The notes below the pieces were generated by a model. It did no database searches. It had not been told where the DNA came from and saw nothing but the letters and a program-made list of their open reading frames with translations. From a virus, in the IMG/VR virus record IMGVR_UViG_3300007539_000279, positions 1 to 21,031 of that record: 21,031 bases of DNA, one strand, 5' to 3'. Shown here piece after piece: positions 6,830 to 14,671 of the stretch (its first letter is position 1; every line of letters starts with the position of its first letter). A program made the position numbers and the translations under genes.

Positions 6830-7994
6830 CAAAGAAGAAGGGTGGTTTGAAGTTGAAGATAACCCAATATCAAAAGCCGGGGTGTTTGAGTATCTTGGAT
6901 CAAACATTAGTCCAGACCTTCAGCCTGACAAAATTTACAATGTATATCGTCCGGCTGAGGAACTGAATAATGATGAAACTAAAGAGTCTTTCAAACTAAT
7001 CCCTTGGATAATCACTCATAAAATGCTAGGAGACGCCTTTGATCCGGAAGATTCTACTGATATTGAGGGTTTTATTGGTGAAAAAATCTATTTCAAAGAC
7101 AACACTTTGTATGCTAACATCAAAGCAGTGTCTAAAAGACTCAGAGATTTTATTAGCCGAGGAGTCAAAGAGCTGAGCTGTGGCTATCAGTGCGACTGGG
7201 TGATTTCGCCCGGAACGACTCCGGACGGAGAATCTTATGATGTCATACAGCGTAACATTAGAGGCAATCATTTAGCTCTAGTTGAATCAGGGCGCATGGG
7301 TCCAGAAGTAGCAGTAATGGACAATGGTATTAATTATACAACTTTCGCATTTGACTCCCAAAAAGGTAAAAATATGGATGATTTAAAAGATCGTGTAGCT
7401 GGTGACGACGACCTAGAAACAAGGGTCGGAGTCATGGAAGACATGCTAAAAACTAACAATGATGCTCTAGACAAAATAACAGACATGTTATCTAAGCTCA
7501 CAAATGATTATGATAAAGATGTCGAGGTCGTTGAAGATGAGGACGACAAAGACAAAATAGAGATGTCTGAGGACGAGTGTGGCGAAGACTCTGACGAAGA
7601 CTCTGACGACAACGTTGAAATTGTTGAAGACGAGGACGACAAAGGCAAGGCTAAAGATAGCTACTCTATGGACTCTTTGTCTAAACAATTACGCATATTA
7701 CAAAATAAGGTTAATAGTCAAGAACTTGCAGCCAAGCAGCAAAAAGAAAAAATTAACTTACATAATCAAGCATCGTATCATATTGGTGCATTCGATCATG
7801 CGGACATGACTCTCGGTCAGATGAGCAAATACATTGCTCAAAAATTAGGGTTAAATTGTCGAGGCGACCAGTATGCAGCTGTTCAAGGATATTTAGCAGC
7901 TACTAAAATGCCGCATCTAAACACTCAGCGATCTCATGCTACAGACTCATCGGATGATAATTTGATGGATACAATCTTAGGGAGCAATAAATAA
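6816..7994 (+). CDS. DUF2213 capsid maturation protease-scaffold fusion
   Basis: A 392-residue head assembly protein. Residues ~1-175 match the DUF2213 pattern, with ITHKMLG (H68), VKELSCGY (S121) and GNHLALVESGRMGPEVAVMD (H152). The order and spacing of His, Ser and His resemble the Ser-His-His triad of herpesvirus assemblin, so this part is probably the prohead protease (inference). Residues ~187-392 look like a scaffold: a helical stretch, an extremely acidic segment (233-281) with two copies of VE(V/I)VEDEDDK, then a heptad-like segment. The start is GTG with GAGGT 5 bases upstream. The gene lies between minor head protein and cement/capsid genes, the usual place for protease and scaffold. 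Confidence 0.85.
   Translation: MRKIDKEEGWFEVEDNPISKAGVFEYLGSNISPDLQPDKIYNVYRPAEELNNDETKESFKLIPWIITHKMLGDAFDPEDSTDIEGFIGEKIYFKDNTLYANIKAVSKRLRDFISRGVKELSCGYQCDWVISPGTTPDGESYDVIQRNIRGNHLALVESGRMGPEVAVMDNGINYTTFAFDSQKGKNMDDLKDRVAGDDDLETRVGVMEDMLKTNNDALDKITDMLSKLTNDYDKDVEVVEDEDDKDKIEMSEDECGEDSDEDSDDNVEIVEDEDDKGKAKDSYSMDSLSKQLRILQNKVNSQELAAKQQKEKINLHNQASYHIGAFDHADMTLGQMSKYIAQKLGLNCRGDQYAAVQGYLAATKMPHLNTQRSHATDSSDDNLMDTILGSNK
7361..7376 (+). promoter_or_regulatory. Candidate internal ribosome binding site and start for a separate scaffold protein
   Basis: AAAAGGT (7361-7367) precedes an in-frame ATG (7374-7376, codon 187 of the DUF2213 gene) by a normal distance. The ATG lies just after the protease-like domain. 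A product from here would run to 7994 and contain only the 206-residue acidic, helical scaffold part. The arrangement mirrors lambda C/Nu3, where the scaffold is translated from an internal start inside the protease gene. Confidence 0.4.
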
Positions 7995-8515
7995 TGGTGA
8001 TGCAAAGCACAGTCCAGAAAGATCTCGCTGCCGGCATTGTCGGCGAGTATGTTAAGACAGGACCCAGACGAGCGAATATAAGACGCCTAGAGTCTACTAA
8101 CCCGGCTTTAAATGTTATTGGTCGTATATTCCAGCAGGTGCCACAACAAGATAACTTGGTTGCAGCGGACTTAGGAGTTGAGGGTGTTTGTGCTGGGATG
8201 TTAGCATTCCCCAAGCGATACGCTCTACAAGGTACAGCGGCAGGCGGCACATTAGCCCCCACTCTAACCTTACCCAACGCTACCAACGTAGAGATGATCA
8301 TGGAGGGCACAGTGTATGCTATCGTTGCGAACGCTGGCGCTGGCAACTTGATCGGTAATATTCTTTTTTATGATTTTTCGACCGGAGAGATTAGCTCGGA
8401 CGCACCCGGAACGGCAGCGCCTGTCGGCACTGCTATCATTCCCGGCGGCGTTGTAGCTAATAAAAACACTGCTGGCGGAACGCTGACAGAAATTTACATT
8501 AATATACCTGGTTAA
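7994..8515 (+). CDS. Head decoration / structural cement protein (Gp24-like)
   Basis: A 173-residue protein rich in Gly, Ala and beta-branched residues. It has a pattern typical of cement proteins found between DUF2213 and DUF2184 genes: VPQQDNLVAADLG near residue 50, a long beta-rich region, and a C-terminal half with SSDAPGTAAPVGTAIIPGGVV. It would bind the outer capsid surface or stabilise capsomer contacts. The ATG overlaps the previous stop by one base (TAATG), with GGAG 9 bases upstream; an in-frame ATG two codons later could also be used. The assignment rests on composition and position more than on catalytic motifs. Confidence 0.7.
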   Translation: MVMQSTVQKDLAAGIVGEYVKTGPRRANIRRLESTNPALNVIGRIFQQVPQQDNLVAADLGVEGVCAGMLAFPKRYALQGTAAGGTLAPTLTLPNATNVEMIMEGTVYAIVANAGAGNLIGNILFYDFSTGEISSDAPGTAAPVGTAIIPGGVVANKNTAGGTLTEIYINIPG

Positions 8516-8530
8516 TTGAGGGGCTAAAAA

Positions 8531-9640
8531 ATGGCACAAGTATCATTTATTCACAGATCTGTCCCTGCAAGACAACAATACAAGTTAGGGCCGAAAGAAA
8601 TTAAAGGCATTGCGCAAGATGAAAGCGCTATGCGAGAGCTAGGTTTAGGCGTTGATCGCTCATTGTTCTCCGGCAGACGTTATGGTATGGATGCGGATCT
8701 AACTCCGACTATCACAACTCCAACTATCAGCACTCCTGTCCAGTTTTTGCAGCAATGGTTGCCCGGCGTTGTTAATGTGCTTACTCAGGCACTACGCTCT
8801 GATAAAATCATGGGCACTATGACAGTAGGCGCCTGGGAAGATGAAGAAATTGTACAACAAATCGTAGAATGGACAGCTAACGCAAACATTTATGGAGACC
8901 ATACTCAGATTCCTCTGGCATCATACAATGTTAATTTTGAGCGTAGAACTGTTGTCAGATTCGAGCAAGGCGTGCAAGTTGATAGACTAGAGGACGCTAG
9001 AGCTAGCAGACAACAGATATCTAGCATTGAGCAAAAACGAGCGGCAACAGCTAGAGAGCTAAACATTCTTAGAAACTTCACCTCGTTCTTTGGGTACGCT
9101 GACGGGACCAACAGGACCTTTGGTATTCTAAATGATCCAAATCTACCCGCCTATATCAACTCTCCTGCTGGCGGTGCTGGTGGTACTACGTTTGCCTCTA
9201 AAACAGTTAACGAGCGCATAACTAGTTTATTGCTATTGTTCCAAGCGCTTATTGATGACTCAGGTACAAACGTAGACCCGGGCACGACAAACACAGTACT
9301 CACTGTGCCGAGCTCGATTACCACTACGTTTCAGGATATCAACAACTTTGGCATTTCGGTAAAAGCGTGGCTTAGCGAAAATTACCCACTGTGCCGAGTC
9401 GAAATAGCGCCAGAGTTTAATGGTGCTAATGGTGGTGCTAACGTCATGTATTTGATGGCTGAGGATGTCCCTGACTCTGGGACCGATGGCGGTGAAGTTA
9501 TTACTCAGTTAGTACCCGTCAAAATGTTTTTGTTGGGCTCTCAGCAGGGAGCAAAAAACTACATCGAAGATTATACTAACGCAACAGCGGGAGTTTTAGC
9601 TAAACGCCCTTACGCTATCCAGCGCATGACAGGCGTTTAA
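8531..9640 (+). CDS. Major capsid protein (DUF2184 family)
   Basis: A 369-residue shell protein expected to have the HK97 fold. Characteristic segments are PVQFLQQWLPGVVNVLTQALRSDKIMG (68-94), the EEIVQQIVEWTANANIYGDH region, and a C-terminal part with VPVKMFLLGSQQGAKNYIEDYTNATAGVLAKRPYAIQRMTG. The last segment is the usual DUF2184 ending. A good ribosome site (GAGGGG) lies upstream of the ATG, suiting a highly expressed protein. The N-terminus is not obviously a long delta domain, which fits with a separate scaffold encoded upstream. The gene follows the cement gene by 15 bases. Confidence 0.9.
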   Translation: MAQVSFIHRSVPARQQYKLGPKEIKGIAQDESAMRELGLGVDRSLFSGRRYGMDADLTPTITTPTISTPVQFLQQWLPGVVNVLTQALRSDKIMGTMTVGAWEDEEIVQQIVEWTANANIYGDHTQIPLASYNVNFERRTVVRFEQGVQVDRLEDARASRQQISSIEQKRAATARELNILRNFTSFFGYADGTNRTFGILNDPNLPAYINSPAGGAGGTTFASKTVNERITSLLLLFQALIDDSGTNVDPGTTNTVLTVPSSITTTFQDINNFGISVKAWLSENYPLCRVEIAPEFNGANGGANVMYLMAEDVPDSGTDGGEVITQLVPVKMFLLGSQQGAKNYIEDYTNATAGVLAKRPYAIQRMTGV

Positions 9641-9663
9641 CTGCTTAAAAATAGGAGATATAA

Positions 9664-10074
9664 ATGGCAGTAGTTTATAGTACTTTATCATGTGATCAGT
9701 CTTATCGTCTTTATGATTGTGAGGGCGTCCAGCCCTCCGACAATGACGCCTTTCGTACGCCCAACGCTACCTTCATGTGCTTGATTAAAGGTAAAGCAAA
9801 CATAACTAACAAGGTCCTCGTGACACCTAAAGGTGTTGCTACAACAGTAACAGATGAGCAGCTAGCACAGCTCAAACGATGCAAGATGTTTATGACGCAT
9901 TTAGAGAATGGTTACTTATTTATAGATGAAAAAGCTAAGTCTGCAACAGCTGAGAAAGCCGATGATGTAGCTAAAAATATGCAATCTAAAGATAAGTCGG
10001 CGCCTCCGACTAAAGACGACATCAAAAAATCGTTAAATAAAAACGTTAAAATAGTTACAGATAATGACAAGTAG
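9664..10074 (+). CDS. Probable virion protein of unknown function after the capsid gene
   Basis: A 136-residue protein I cannot name. Residues ~1-90 look like a compact beta-rich domain with VLVTPKGVATTVTDEQLAQLKRC and FMTHLENGYLFID. The last ~45 residues are a Lys/Asp-rich, low-complexity tail. AGGAG sits 6 bases before the ATG. Its 3' end overlaps the next gene by 11 bp. Proteins of similar size and position in related phages are usually head proteins or early connector components; that is inference from synteny. Confidence 0.75.
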   Translation: MAVVYSTLSCDQSYRLYDCEGVQPSDNDAFRTPNATFMCLIKGKANITNKVLVTPKGVATTVTDEQLAQLKRCKMFMTHLENGYLFIDEKAKSATAEKADDVAKNMQSKDKSAPPTKDDIKKSLNKNVKIVTDNDK

Positions 10075-10507
10075 TGTCGTTGAGCTTGATATCCCAAAAT
10101 TTAGGGCTGAGTTTCCTCAGTTTTCGGACTCTCTTGTCTATACCGATCTATATATAGAAACAAAATGGGATCTGGCGACCTGTTACATATCAGGTCTAAA
10201 TTGTGGTTATCTCAAAGGAAATTGTAGGCAATACGCTATTTTCTTGATGATGGCTCATCTAATAGCTCTTGACGATATGGTTAAGAATAACGTCAACCCT
10301 AACTTTGTTACATCGAGCTCCGAGGGTAGAGTAAGCGCAAGTTTTCAAGCGCCTCCAAGTTCGGGACCTTGGGACTATTGGCTCGGTAAAACTTCCTACG
10401 GTCAGCAACTAAATGCACTGTTAGATGCTAATGCAGTCGGCGGCTGGTACGTGGGTGGCTCAGCGGTGGGCTCAGCTTTTCGTGGCGTTGGAGGTCGTAA
10501 TCATTGA
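10064..10507 (+). CDS. Head-tail connector / head completion protein (DUF4054)
   Basis: A 147-residue adaptor protein. DUF4054 is recognised from FRAEFPQFSD (13-22), a central helical block with QYAIFLMMAHLIAL, the GRVSASFQAPPSSGPWDYWLGKTSYGQQLNALLDA segment (~85-123) and a glycine-rich end. Proteins of this type attach under the portal and prepare the neck for tail joining. The start overlaps the previous gene by 11 bp; no strong ribosome site is seen, which suggests translational coupling. The stop overlaps the next TTG start by 4 bp. Confidence 0.85.
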   Translation: MTSSVVELDIPKFRAEFPQFSDSLVYTDLYIETKWDLATCYISGLNCGYLKGNCRQYAIFLMMAHLIALDDMVKNNVNPNFVTSSSEGRVSASFQAPPSSGPWDYWLGKTSYGQQLNALLDANAVGGWYVGGSAVGSAFRGVGGRNH

Positions 10508-11064
10508 GCGTTATTAAAGTAGACCTTAAAAACATCCAAGGGCTTAAAGATAAGCTTGCCAAATTGACAAGCGCCGAACTTGAGGTGGGTTGGTTTGAGG
10601 GGACTCAATATAATGACGGCACTCCGGTGGCAGGGGTGGCGGCAGTGCAAGAGTTTGGGTCTGCTAGTCGTGCCATACCTCCGAGGCCGTTTTTTAGACC
10701 TACAATCGCAGAGCAACAGGGCGAATGGGCTAAAAAAACAGAGACTATATTAACTAGGTATATCGAAGGGTCATTAACTCCCGAACAGTCGTTAAATGTT
10801 ATTGGTGCTATGGTTGTTGGTGATGTTCAAGATAAAATCTCAACGATTAACTCTCCTAAGCTATCTCCCGTAACTATAGCACTAAGAAGATTAAGAGATG
10901 ATGGAGTCCAGATTAGCGGTTCTTTAGTTGGTCACGTTGCTCGAGCGATCGCGGAGGGTAAGATAGCTGAAGGCGAGCTAGGCGATCAGACATATCCTAA
11001 TATCAAACCTTTAAATGATACGGGATACATGTTAGCAACATTAACTTATAACGTGAGGACCTAA
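10504..11064 (+). CDS. Neck/tail completion protein (HK97 gp10-like)
   Basis: A 186-residue protein. Its N-terminal half shows the pattern of gp10-like morphogenesis proteins: VGWFEG (28-33), DGTPVAGVAAVQEFG (38-52) and IPPRPFFRP (58-66). This family helps complete the neck or join tail to head. The start is TTG, with GGAGGT 9 bases upstream and a 4-bp overlap (TTGA) with the previous stop, so a non-AUG start is well supported. The C-terminal half, with ISTINSPKLSPVTIALRRLRD, is typical of the longer members. Confidence 0.75.
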   Translation: MSVIKVDLKNIQGLKDKLAKLTSAELEVGWFEGTQYNDGTPVAGVAAVQEFGSASRAIPPRPFFRPTIAEQQGEWAKKTETILTRYIEGSLTPEQSLNVIGAMVVGDVQDKISTINSPKLSPVTIALRRLRDDGVQISGSLVGHVARAIAEGKIAEGELGDQTYPNIKPLNDTGYMLATLTYNVRT

Positions 11065-11066
11065 CT

Positions 11067-11339
11067 TTGAGCGAATATAACAACCCTCTAAAATTGCAGG
11101 ATATCGAGAATTTAATTATTGATGAGTATTATATTGATAAGGATTACCCGGATCATTCGGCTGAGATCATTTGCGTCTTAGTGCTCAATAATCGCAATCA
11201 TTTGATCGGTAGCCATAAGCCATATAATGAAATTCCCGATAAAGCAATGGCTAGGCTAGATGCTCTCTCTAACGCTATGTTATTTATGATTGAAGGGTAT
11301 CGATACGCTGGCACAGGATACGAGACTAAAGATGCCTAG
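11067..11339 (+). CDS. Small protein, possibly Gp49-like, in the neck block
   Basis: A 90-residue acidic protein. The segment VLVLNNRNHLIGSHKPYNEIPDKAMARLDALSNAMLFMIEGY resembles the phage Gp49-like pattern (a short strand, NG-like turn, hydrophobic-G, then an Ala-rich helix ending in EGY), but the resemblance is not strong enough to be sure. The start is TTG with GAGGA 8 bases upstream, two bases after the previous stop. The stop overlaps the next start by 8 bp. Its function is unknown. Confidence 0.7.
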   Translation: MSEYNNPLKLQDIENLIIDEYYIDKDYPDHSAEIICVLVLNNRNHLIGSHKPYNEIPDKAMARLDALSNAMLFMIEGYRYAGTGYETKDA

Positions 11340-11706
11340 CAACTTTGGTTTTAATCTGCTGGCTACAGTTCAGTCCTCGATCAACAATCAACAGTTTGAG
11401 GTTGAGCCTTGGTTAGGGTCTGGTATAAACGCTATCGGTTACGATGTTGATCAATACGGTCCTTTAGTCTCTTATACTGGTAATATTCAGCCAGTGGATA
11501 GAAGCGTGTACTCGTCCGAAGGTCTGGACTTCTCAAAAGATTACATTGAGATCTACTCGGTTGAATATATCAAAACCTTGAGTCGAGATCGCAATGCTGA
11601 CAGAATACACTGGAATAATGCAGTATATAAAGCGTTGGCATTAAGCAAGTGGATAGATGCTGACTCATTTTGTGTTATCAGAGCGGTGAAGGTGAGCGAT
11701 GCTTGA
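11332..11706 (+). CDS. Unknown neck/connector protein
   Basis: A 124-residue protein beginning MPSNFGFNLLATVQSSINN. The frame is open from a TTG at 11290, but the ATG at 11332 is preferred because it overlaps the upstream stop by 8 bp, as several neighbours do, and begins where phage-like sequence begins. Notable segments are YGPLVSYTGNIQPVDRSVYSSEGLDFSKDYIEIYS (34-68 approx.) and TLSRDRNADRIHWNN. Similar proteins occur between gp10-like and neck-terminator genes in related contractile phages, so a structural neck role is likely by position; I do not recognise a named domain. Confidence 0.75.
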   Translation: MPSNFGFNLLATVQSSINNQQFEVEPWLGSGINAIGYDVDQYGPLVSYTGNIQPVDRSVYSSEGLDFSKDYIEIYSVEYIKTLSRDRNADRIHWNNAVYKALALSKWIDADSFCVIRAVKVSDA

Positions 11707-12238
11707 TAATCAAATCTACCAAGTGTTGATAAGTACAATTAATCAGATATTAGTTGATCAGTCATCTATTTATCCAGTACTGCAAAATGCTTTAGTTCGT
11801 CAATCATACCAACCCACCCAACAATCAGTAAAAAATCAACCGTGCATTTTCATTAGTAAAGTTACTAATCCGCAGTTCGGATGGGGTATAAACTACATAG
11901 CTAACACAAGCGAGCGTGAGCAAGTGCAGTATGCCGAGTCAACTTATCAGGTTGTAGCATTATTACAGCAAGACCCCGCTGATATTAGTAGTTTAACAGC
12001 TAACGACTTGGTTACACTTGTTAGTGATATGTTACAATCATATGATATAATCAGATCCTTGAGGGCTCAAGGTTTAGCTATACAAAGAGTGTCTTCTATA
12101 AGCGGAGGCCATTTCGTCAATGAGAAAGACCGCTATGAATTAGATCCTGGTTTCCAGGTGACTTTCAACTATCATCGCACATATAACAAACCTGTCGATC
12201 ATATTGATGATGCGACCGGTGAAATATACGGAGTCTAG
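11699..12238 (+). CDS. Tail/neck terminator protein (gp12-like)
   Basis: A 179-residue protein that likely caps the tail tube at the head-proximal end. It has the features of the phage neck terminator gp12-like family: an N-terminal helix, NQPCIFISKV with a following beta-hairpin, EREQVQYAESTYQVVALLQQDP, and a late FQVTFNYHRTYNKPVDHIDDATGEI segment. The ATG overlaps the previous stop by 8 bp with AAGGTGA about 5 bases upstream. It lies directly before the sheath gene, the expected place for this protein. Confidence 0.75.
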   Translation: MLDNQIYQVLISTINQILVDQSSIYPVLQNALVRQSYQPTQQSVKNQPCIFISKVTNPQFGWGINYIANTSEREQVQYAESTYQVVALLQQDPADISSLTANDLVTLVSDMLQSYDIIRSLRAQGLAIQRVSSISGGHFVNEKDRYELDPGFQVTFNYHRTYNKPVDHIDDATGEIYGV

Positions 12239-12240
12239 TC

Positions 12241-13737
12241 ATGCCGACTAACAACGATAATATTAGTAGTAATGAGTATGTACAAATAACATCAGGGGTC
12301 GGTGGCGCTAGTAGCATTGCTGGTAGGAGCTTATCTTGTCGTGTTATATCGACTAATGAGCTAATCCCGACAGGTAGCATTATAGAGTTTTCGGACTCTG
12401 CCAGTGTCGCGGAATATTTTGGCAGTCAAGCAGTCGAGTCTGCAAGAGCGTCGTATTATTTTGGATATCTATCAAAACAGATCAGTAAGCCAAAAAAAAT
12501 AACATTTGCGAGATGGGCGTCAACTGATACATCCGCTCAAGTGTTCGGTAGTAAAGCCGGGACTCTTGCAGACTTGCAGGTGTTTACAACTGACACTATT
12601 ACGCTCACTTTAGATGGAGTTGACGGGGTTATTACACCTGATCTTAGTTCAATAGCGTCTTATGCAGATGCGGCAACAATACTGCAAACTGGTATCCAGA
12701 CATTAGGAGGGACGTTTGCAGCGACTACAGTTACATTTGATGCAACAAAGACAAGCTTTAATTTAGATACCAATGGTGTCGCTGATGGTGAGATTTCCAT
12801 TAGCGCATCAAGTCAGTCGTTGCTTGACGCTTTGGGCTGGTCGACTGCTATAAAAAGCGCTGGTGTTAGCGCTCAATCAGTTACTGAACAACTACTGTCA
12901 ATGGTTAATATGTCAAATGACTTTGGGTCGTTTGTCTACACTGACACTCTAACTCTTGCTCAAGTGACTGAAGCAGCCATATACACAAATGAACAAAATG
13001 TAGTCTTTATGTATCATGTACCTATTACTATTGCTGAAGCTCAAAGTTATTACGATGAGCTAAAAGGCTATGGCGGTGTGGGTTTAACTATCAACGAGAC
13101 AGCAGGTGAATTTGCTGAGATGTTGCCATGCGCACAACTAGCATCTCAAGAGTTTTTGAGACCGGGCGCATCTGCTAACTATATGTTTATTCAGGACGAC
13201 AGATTGACTCCGAGTGTGACAAGTGACTCAGTGTATAGAGACCTTAACGCTCTAAGGGTTAATTTCATGGGGCGGACGCAAGAAGCAGGGACACAACTCA
13301 GTTTCTATCAAGCTGGTGTTTTGCTAGGTCCTGACACTTCCCCTCTGCAAATGGGTGTTTTTGCCAATGAACAATGGTTTAAATCTTATGTTAAAGTTGA
13401 ATTTTTAAACACTTTGACAGGGCTAAACATCTGGCCTAATGATGACACGGGAATCGCTACAGGTGATACAGTACTCCAGAGTGCTATAAACCAAGCCCTT
13501 GAAAGTAATATCATCGCATTAAATAAAGTGTTGAGTAATGCCGAAAAGAATTTTATCAATACAATATCAGGCGACGCAACAGCTATATCAGCGATAGAGA
13601 GTCGAGGCTACTGGTACACTGGCGAGATCATCGAGCAAGTTGATGCTGGAGTAACTAAAAACGTGTATAGCTATATTATCATTTATGCGACTTCTGAGGG
13701 CGTATCTAAAGTTGTCGGTCGTCACAATTTGGTCTAA
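12241..13737 (+). CDS. Contractile tail sheath protein (DUF3383)
   Basis: A 498-residue sheath subunit. The DUF3383 pattern is visible in the N-terminal GRSLSCRVISTNELIPTGSIIEFSDSASVAEYFG, in PKKITFARWAS, and in the C-terminal domain with YRDLNALRVNFMGRTQEAGTQLSFYQAGVLLG and WFKSYVKVEFLNTLTGLNIWPND. Sheath subunits wrap the tube and contract to drive it through the cell envelope, so this gene is the main evidence for myovirus morphology. GGAG lies 8 bases before the ATG. The tube gene follows 13 bases later. Confidence 0.88.
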   Translation: MPTNNDNISSNEYVQITSGVGGASSIAGRSLSCRVISTNELIPTGSIIEFSDSASVAEYFGSQAVESARASYYFGYLSKQISKPKKITFARWASTDTSAQVFGSKAGTLADLQVFTTDTITLTLDGVDGVITPDLSSIASYADAATILQTGIQTLGGTFAATTVTFDATKTSFNLDTNGVADGEISISASSQSLLDALGWSTAIKSAGVSAQSVTEQLLSMVNMSNDFGSFVYTDTLTLAQVTEAAIYTNEQNVVFMYHVPITIAEAQSYYDELKGYGGVGLTINETAGEFAEMLPCAQLASQEFLRPGASANYMFIQDDRLTPSVTSDSVYRDLNALRVNFMGRTQEAGTQLSFYQAGVLLGPDTSPLQMGVFANEQWFKSYVKVEFLNTLTGLNIWPNDDTGIATGDTVLQSAINQALESNIIALNKVLSNAEKNFINTISGDATAISAIESRGYWYTGEIIEQVDAGVTKNVYSYIIIYATSEGVSKVVGRHNLV

Positions 13738-13750
13738 AGGAAATTAAATT

Positions 13751-14206
13751 ATGAGTTATGATGTATCGGGCTTTGGTACTATTATTACAATAACGGCATC
13801 AAATACTTTACCCTTGCCTACACCTATTATCGCATTCTCGGGGTCCTCGGATCCCTTTGATGTCGCTACTAACGTGATCGGAGACGCTGAAAAAGGTGTG
13901 AACGGTGATCTTATCACTTGGTCAAAAGCTAATCCTCTTGACGTATCTATAAGCGTAATCTCAGGGTCTCCGGCTGATTTGATTTTAAAATCCATTGGGG
14001 AGGCCAACTTCCCTCGGGCCGGTGGAAGAAATGCCCGAGATGTTATCACTATAGCGGCTATTTTCCCCGGACTTAGAAAGTCAGCCTTTACTGGTGGTAA
14101 AATGGTTGAGTTTCAACCGGGTTTTTCACTTGGGGGTGATGGCAAGTTAAAAGACGCTATGTATAAGTTTAAGTTTGAGGATACAGTTAATATTTTCAAC
14201 CAATAA
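13751..14206 (+). CDS. Tail tube protein (DUF3277)
   Basis: A 151-residue tube subunit. The family pattern includes the N-terminal YDVSGFGTIITI, a segment with WSKANPLDVSISVISGSPADLILKSIGEA, and PGLRKSAFTGGKMVEFQPGFSLGGDGKLKDAMYKFKFED. Size and position right after the sheath are as expected. AAGGAA lies about 8 bases before the ATG. Stacked hexamers would form the inner tube. Confidence 0.85.
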   Translation: MSYDVSGFGTIITITASNTLPLPTPIIAFSGSSDPFDVATNVIGDAEKGVNGDLITWSKANPLDVSISVISGSPADLILKSIGEANFPRAGGRNARDVITIAAIFPGLRKSAFTGGKMVEFQPGFSLGGDGKLKDAMYKFKFEDTVNIFNQ

Positions 14207-14233
14207 CGTTAATAAAAACATGAGGATAAATTG

Positions 14234-14671
14234 ATGCAATATGACGCTACACACGTAGTTATTCTGGAAAACCTAAAGTCTACAGATGTGTCTATTAAAG
14301 ACATAGATGGCAACCCTAAGAATTTTAGACTTCATAGGGTGCCGGCGACCATGGGACGAGAGATTTTCACGCAATACGCACCGACCGCAATGCCTAAGGT
14401 CGGGGATTATAAATCTAATCAAGAGCTGATGTATAAGCTTATCACATTTATTAAGGTTGAGGCCCCTGACGGGTCAATGGTGCGGTTGTCGCCTCAATTA
14501 CTTGATGCTCATGTTACTGACTTTGAGATGCTGATCAAGCTGGAGTGGGAGATGGTTAAGTTCAACACTAGTTTTTTGAATCGCGAAAACAGATCGAATT
14601 TATTGAAAAAATTCAAAGTCATGGCGGAAAAGTATCTGAACACGTTAACATCGAGCCAATCCTCGGATTAA
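14234..14671 (+). CDS. Tail assembly chaperone, short (zero-frame) form
   Basis: A 145-residue protein, the counterpart of lambda gpG, that would coat the tape measure during tail assembly. The start at ATG 14234 is preferred over an adjoining TTG (14231) because GAGGA (14222-14226) is 7 bases from the ATG. It has an N-terminal beta-hairpin (VVILENLKSTDVSIKD) and a helical C-terminal half. The last third overlaps a second open frame shifted by -1, with a slippery site at 14572-14578; see the separate entries. Position between tube and tape measure is the usual chaperone place. Confidence 0.85.
   Translation: MQYDATHVVILENLKSTDVSIKDIDGNPKNFRLHRVPATMGREIFTQYAPTAMPKVGDYKSNQELMYKLITFIKVEAPDGSMVRLSPQLLDAHVTDFEMLIKLEWEMVKFNTSFLNRENRSNLLKKFKVMAEKYLNTLTSSQSSD
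14572..14578 (+). promoter_or_regulatory. Slippery heptamer T TTT TTG for programmed -1 frameshift
   Basis: In the zero frame the bases read T TTT TTG, the canonical X XXY YYZ form. The -1 frame has a stop (TAG, 14569-14571) immediately before the heptamer and is then open to 14814, which is what selection for a shift at this exact point would leave. A weak hairpin (GAATTT 14596-14601 with AAATTC 14609-14614) lies about 18 bases downstream. A second possible slip, G AAA AAA at 14605-14611, is less canonical. Confidence 0.75.

Noticed and set aside
7939-8346. 135-codon minus-strand open frame opposite the cement gene
   Set aside because: Shadow of the Ala/Gly-rich plus-strand gene; no ribosome site or domain.
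14605-14611. G AAA AAA as the main frameshift site
   Set aside because: The P-site codon would re-pair with a mismatch at the first position, and the -1 frame is already open from just before the better T TTT TTG site; it may be a minor site.
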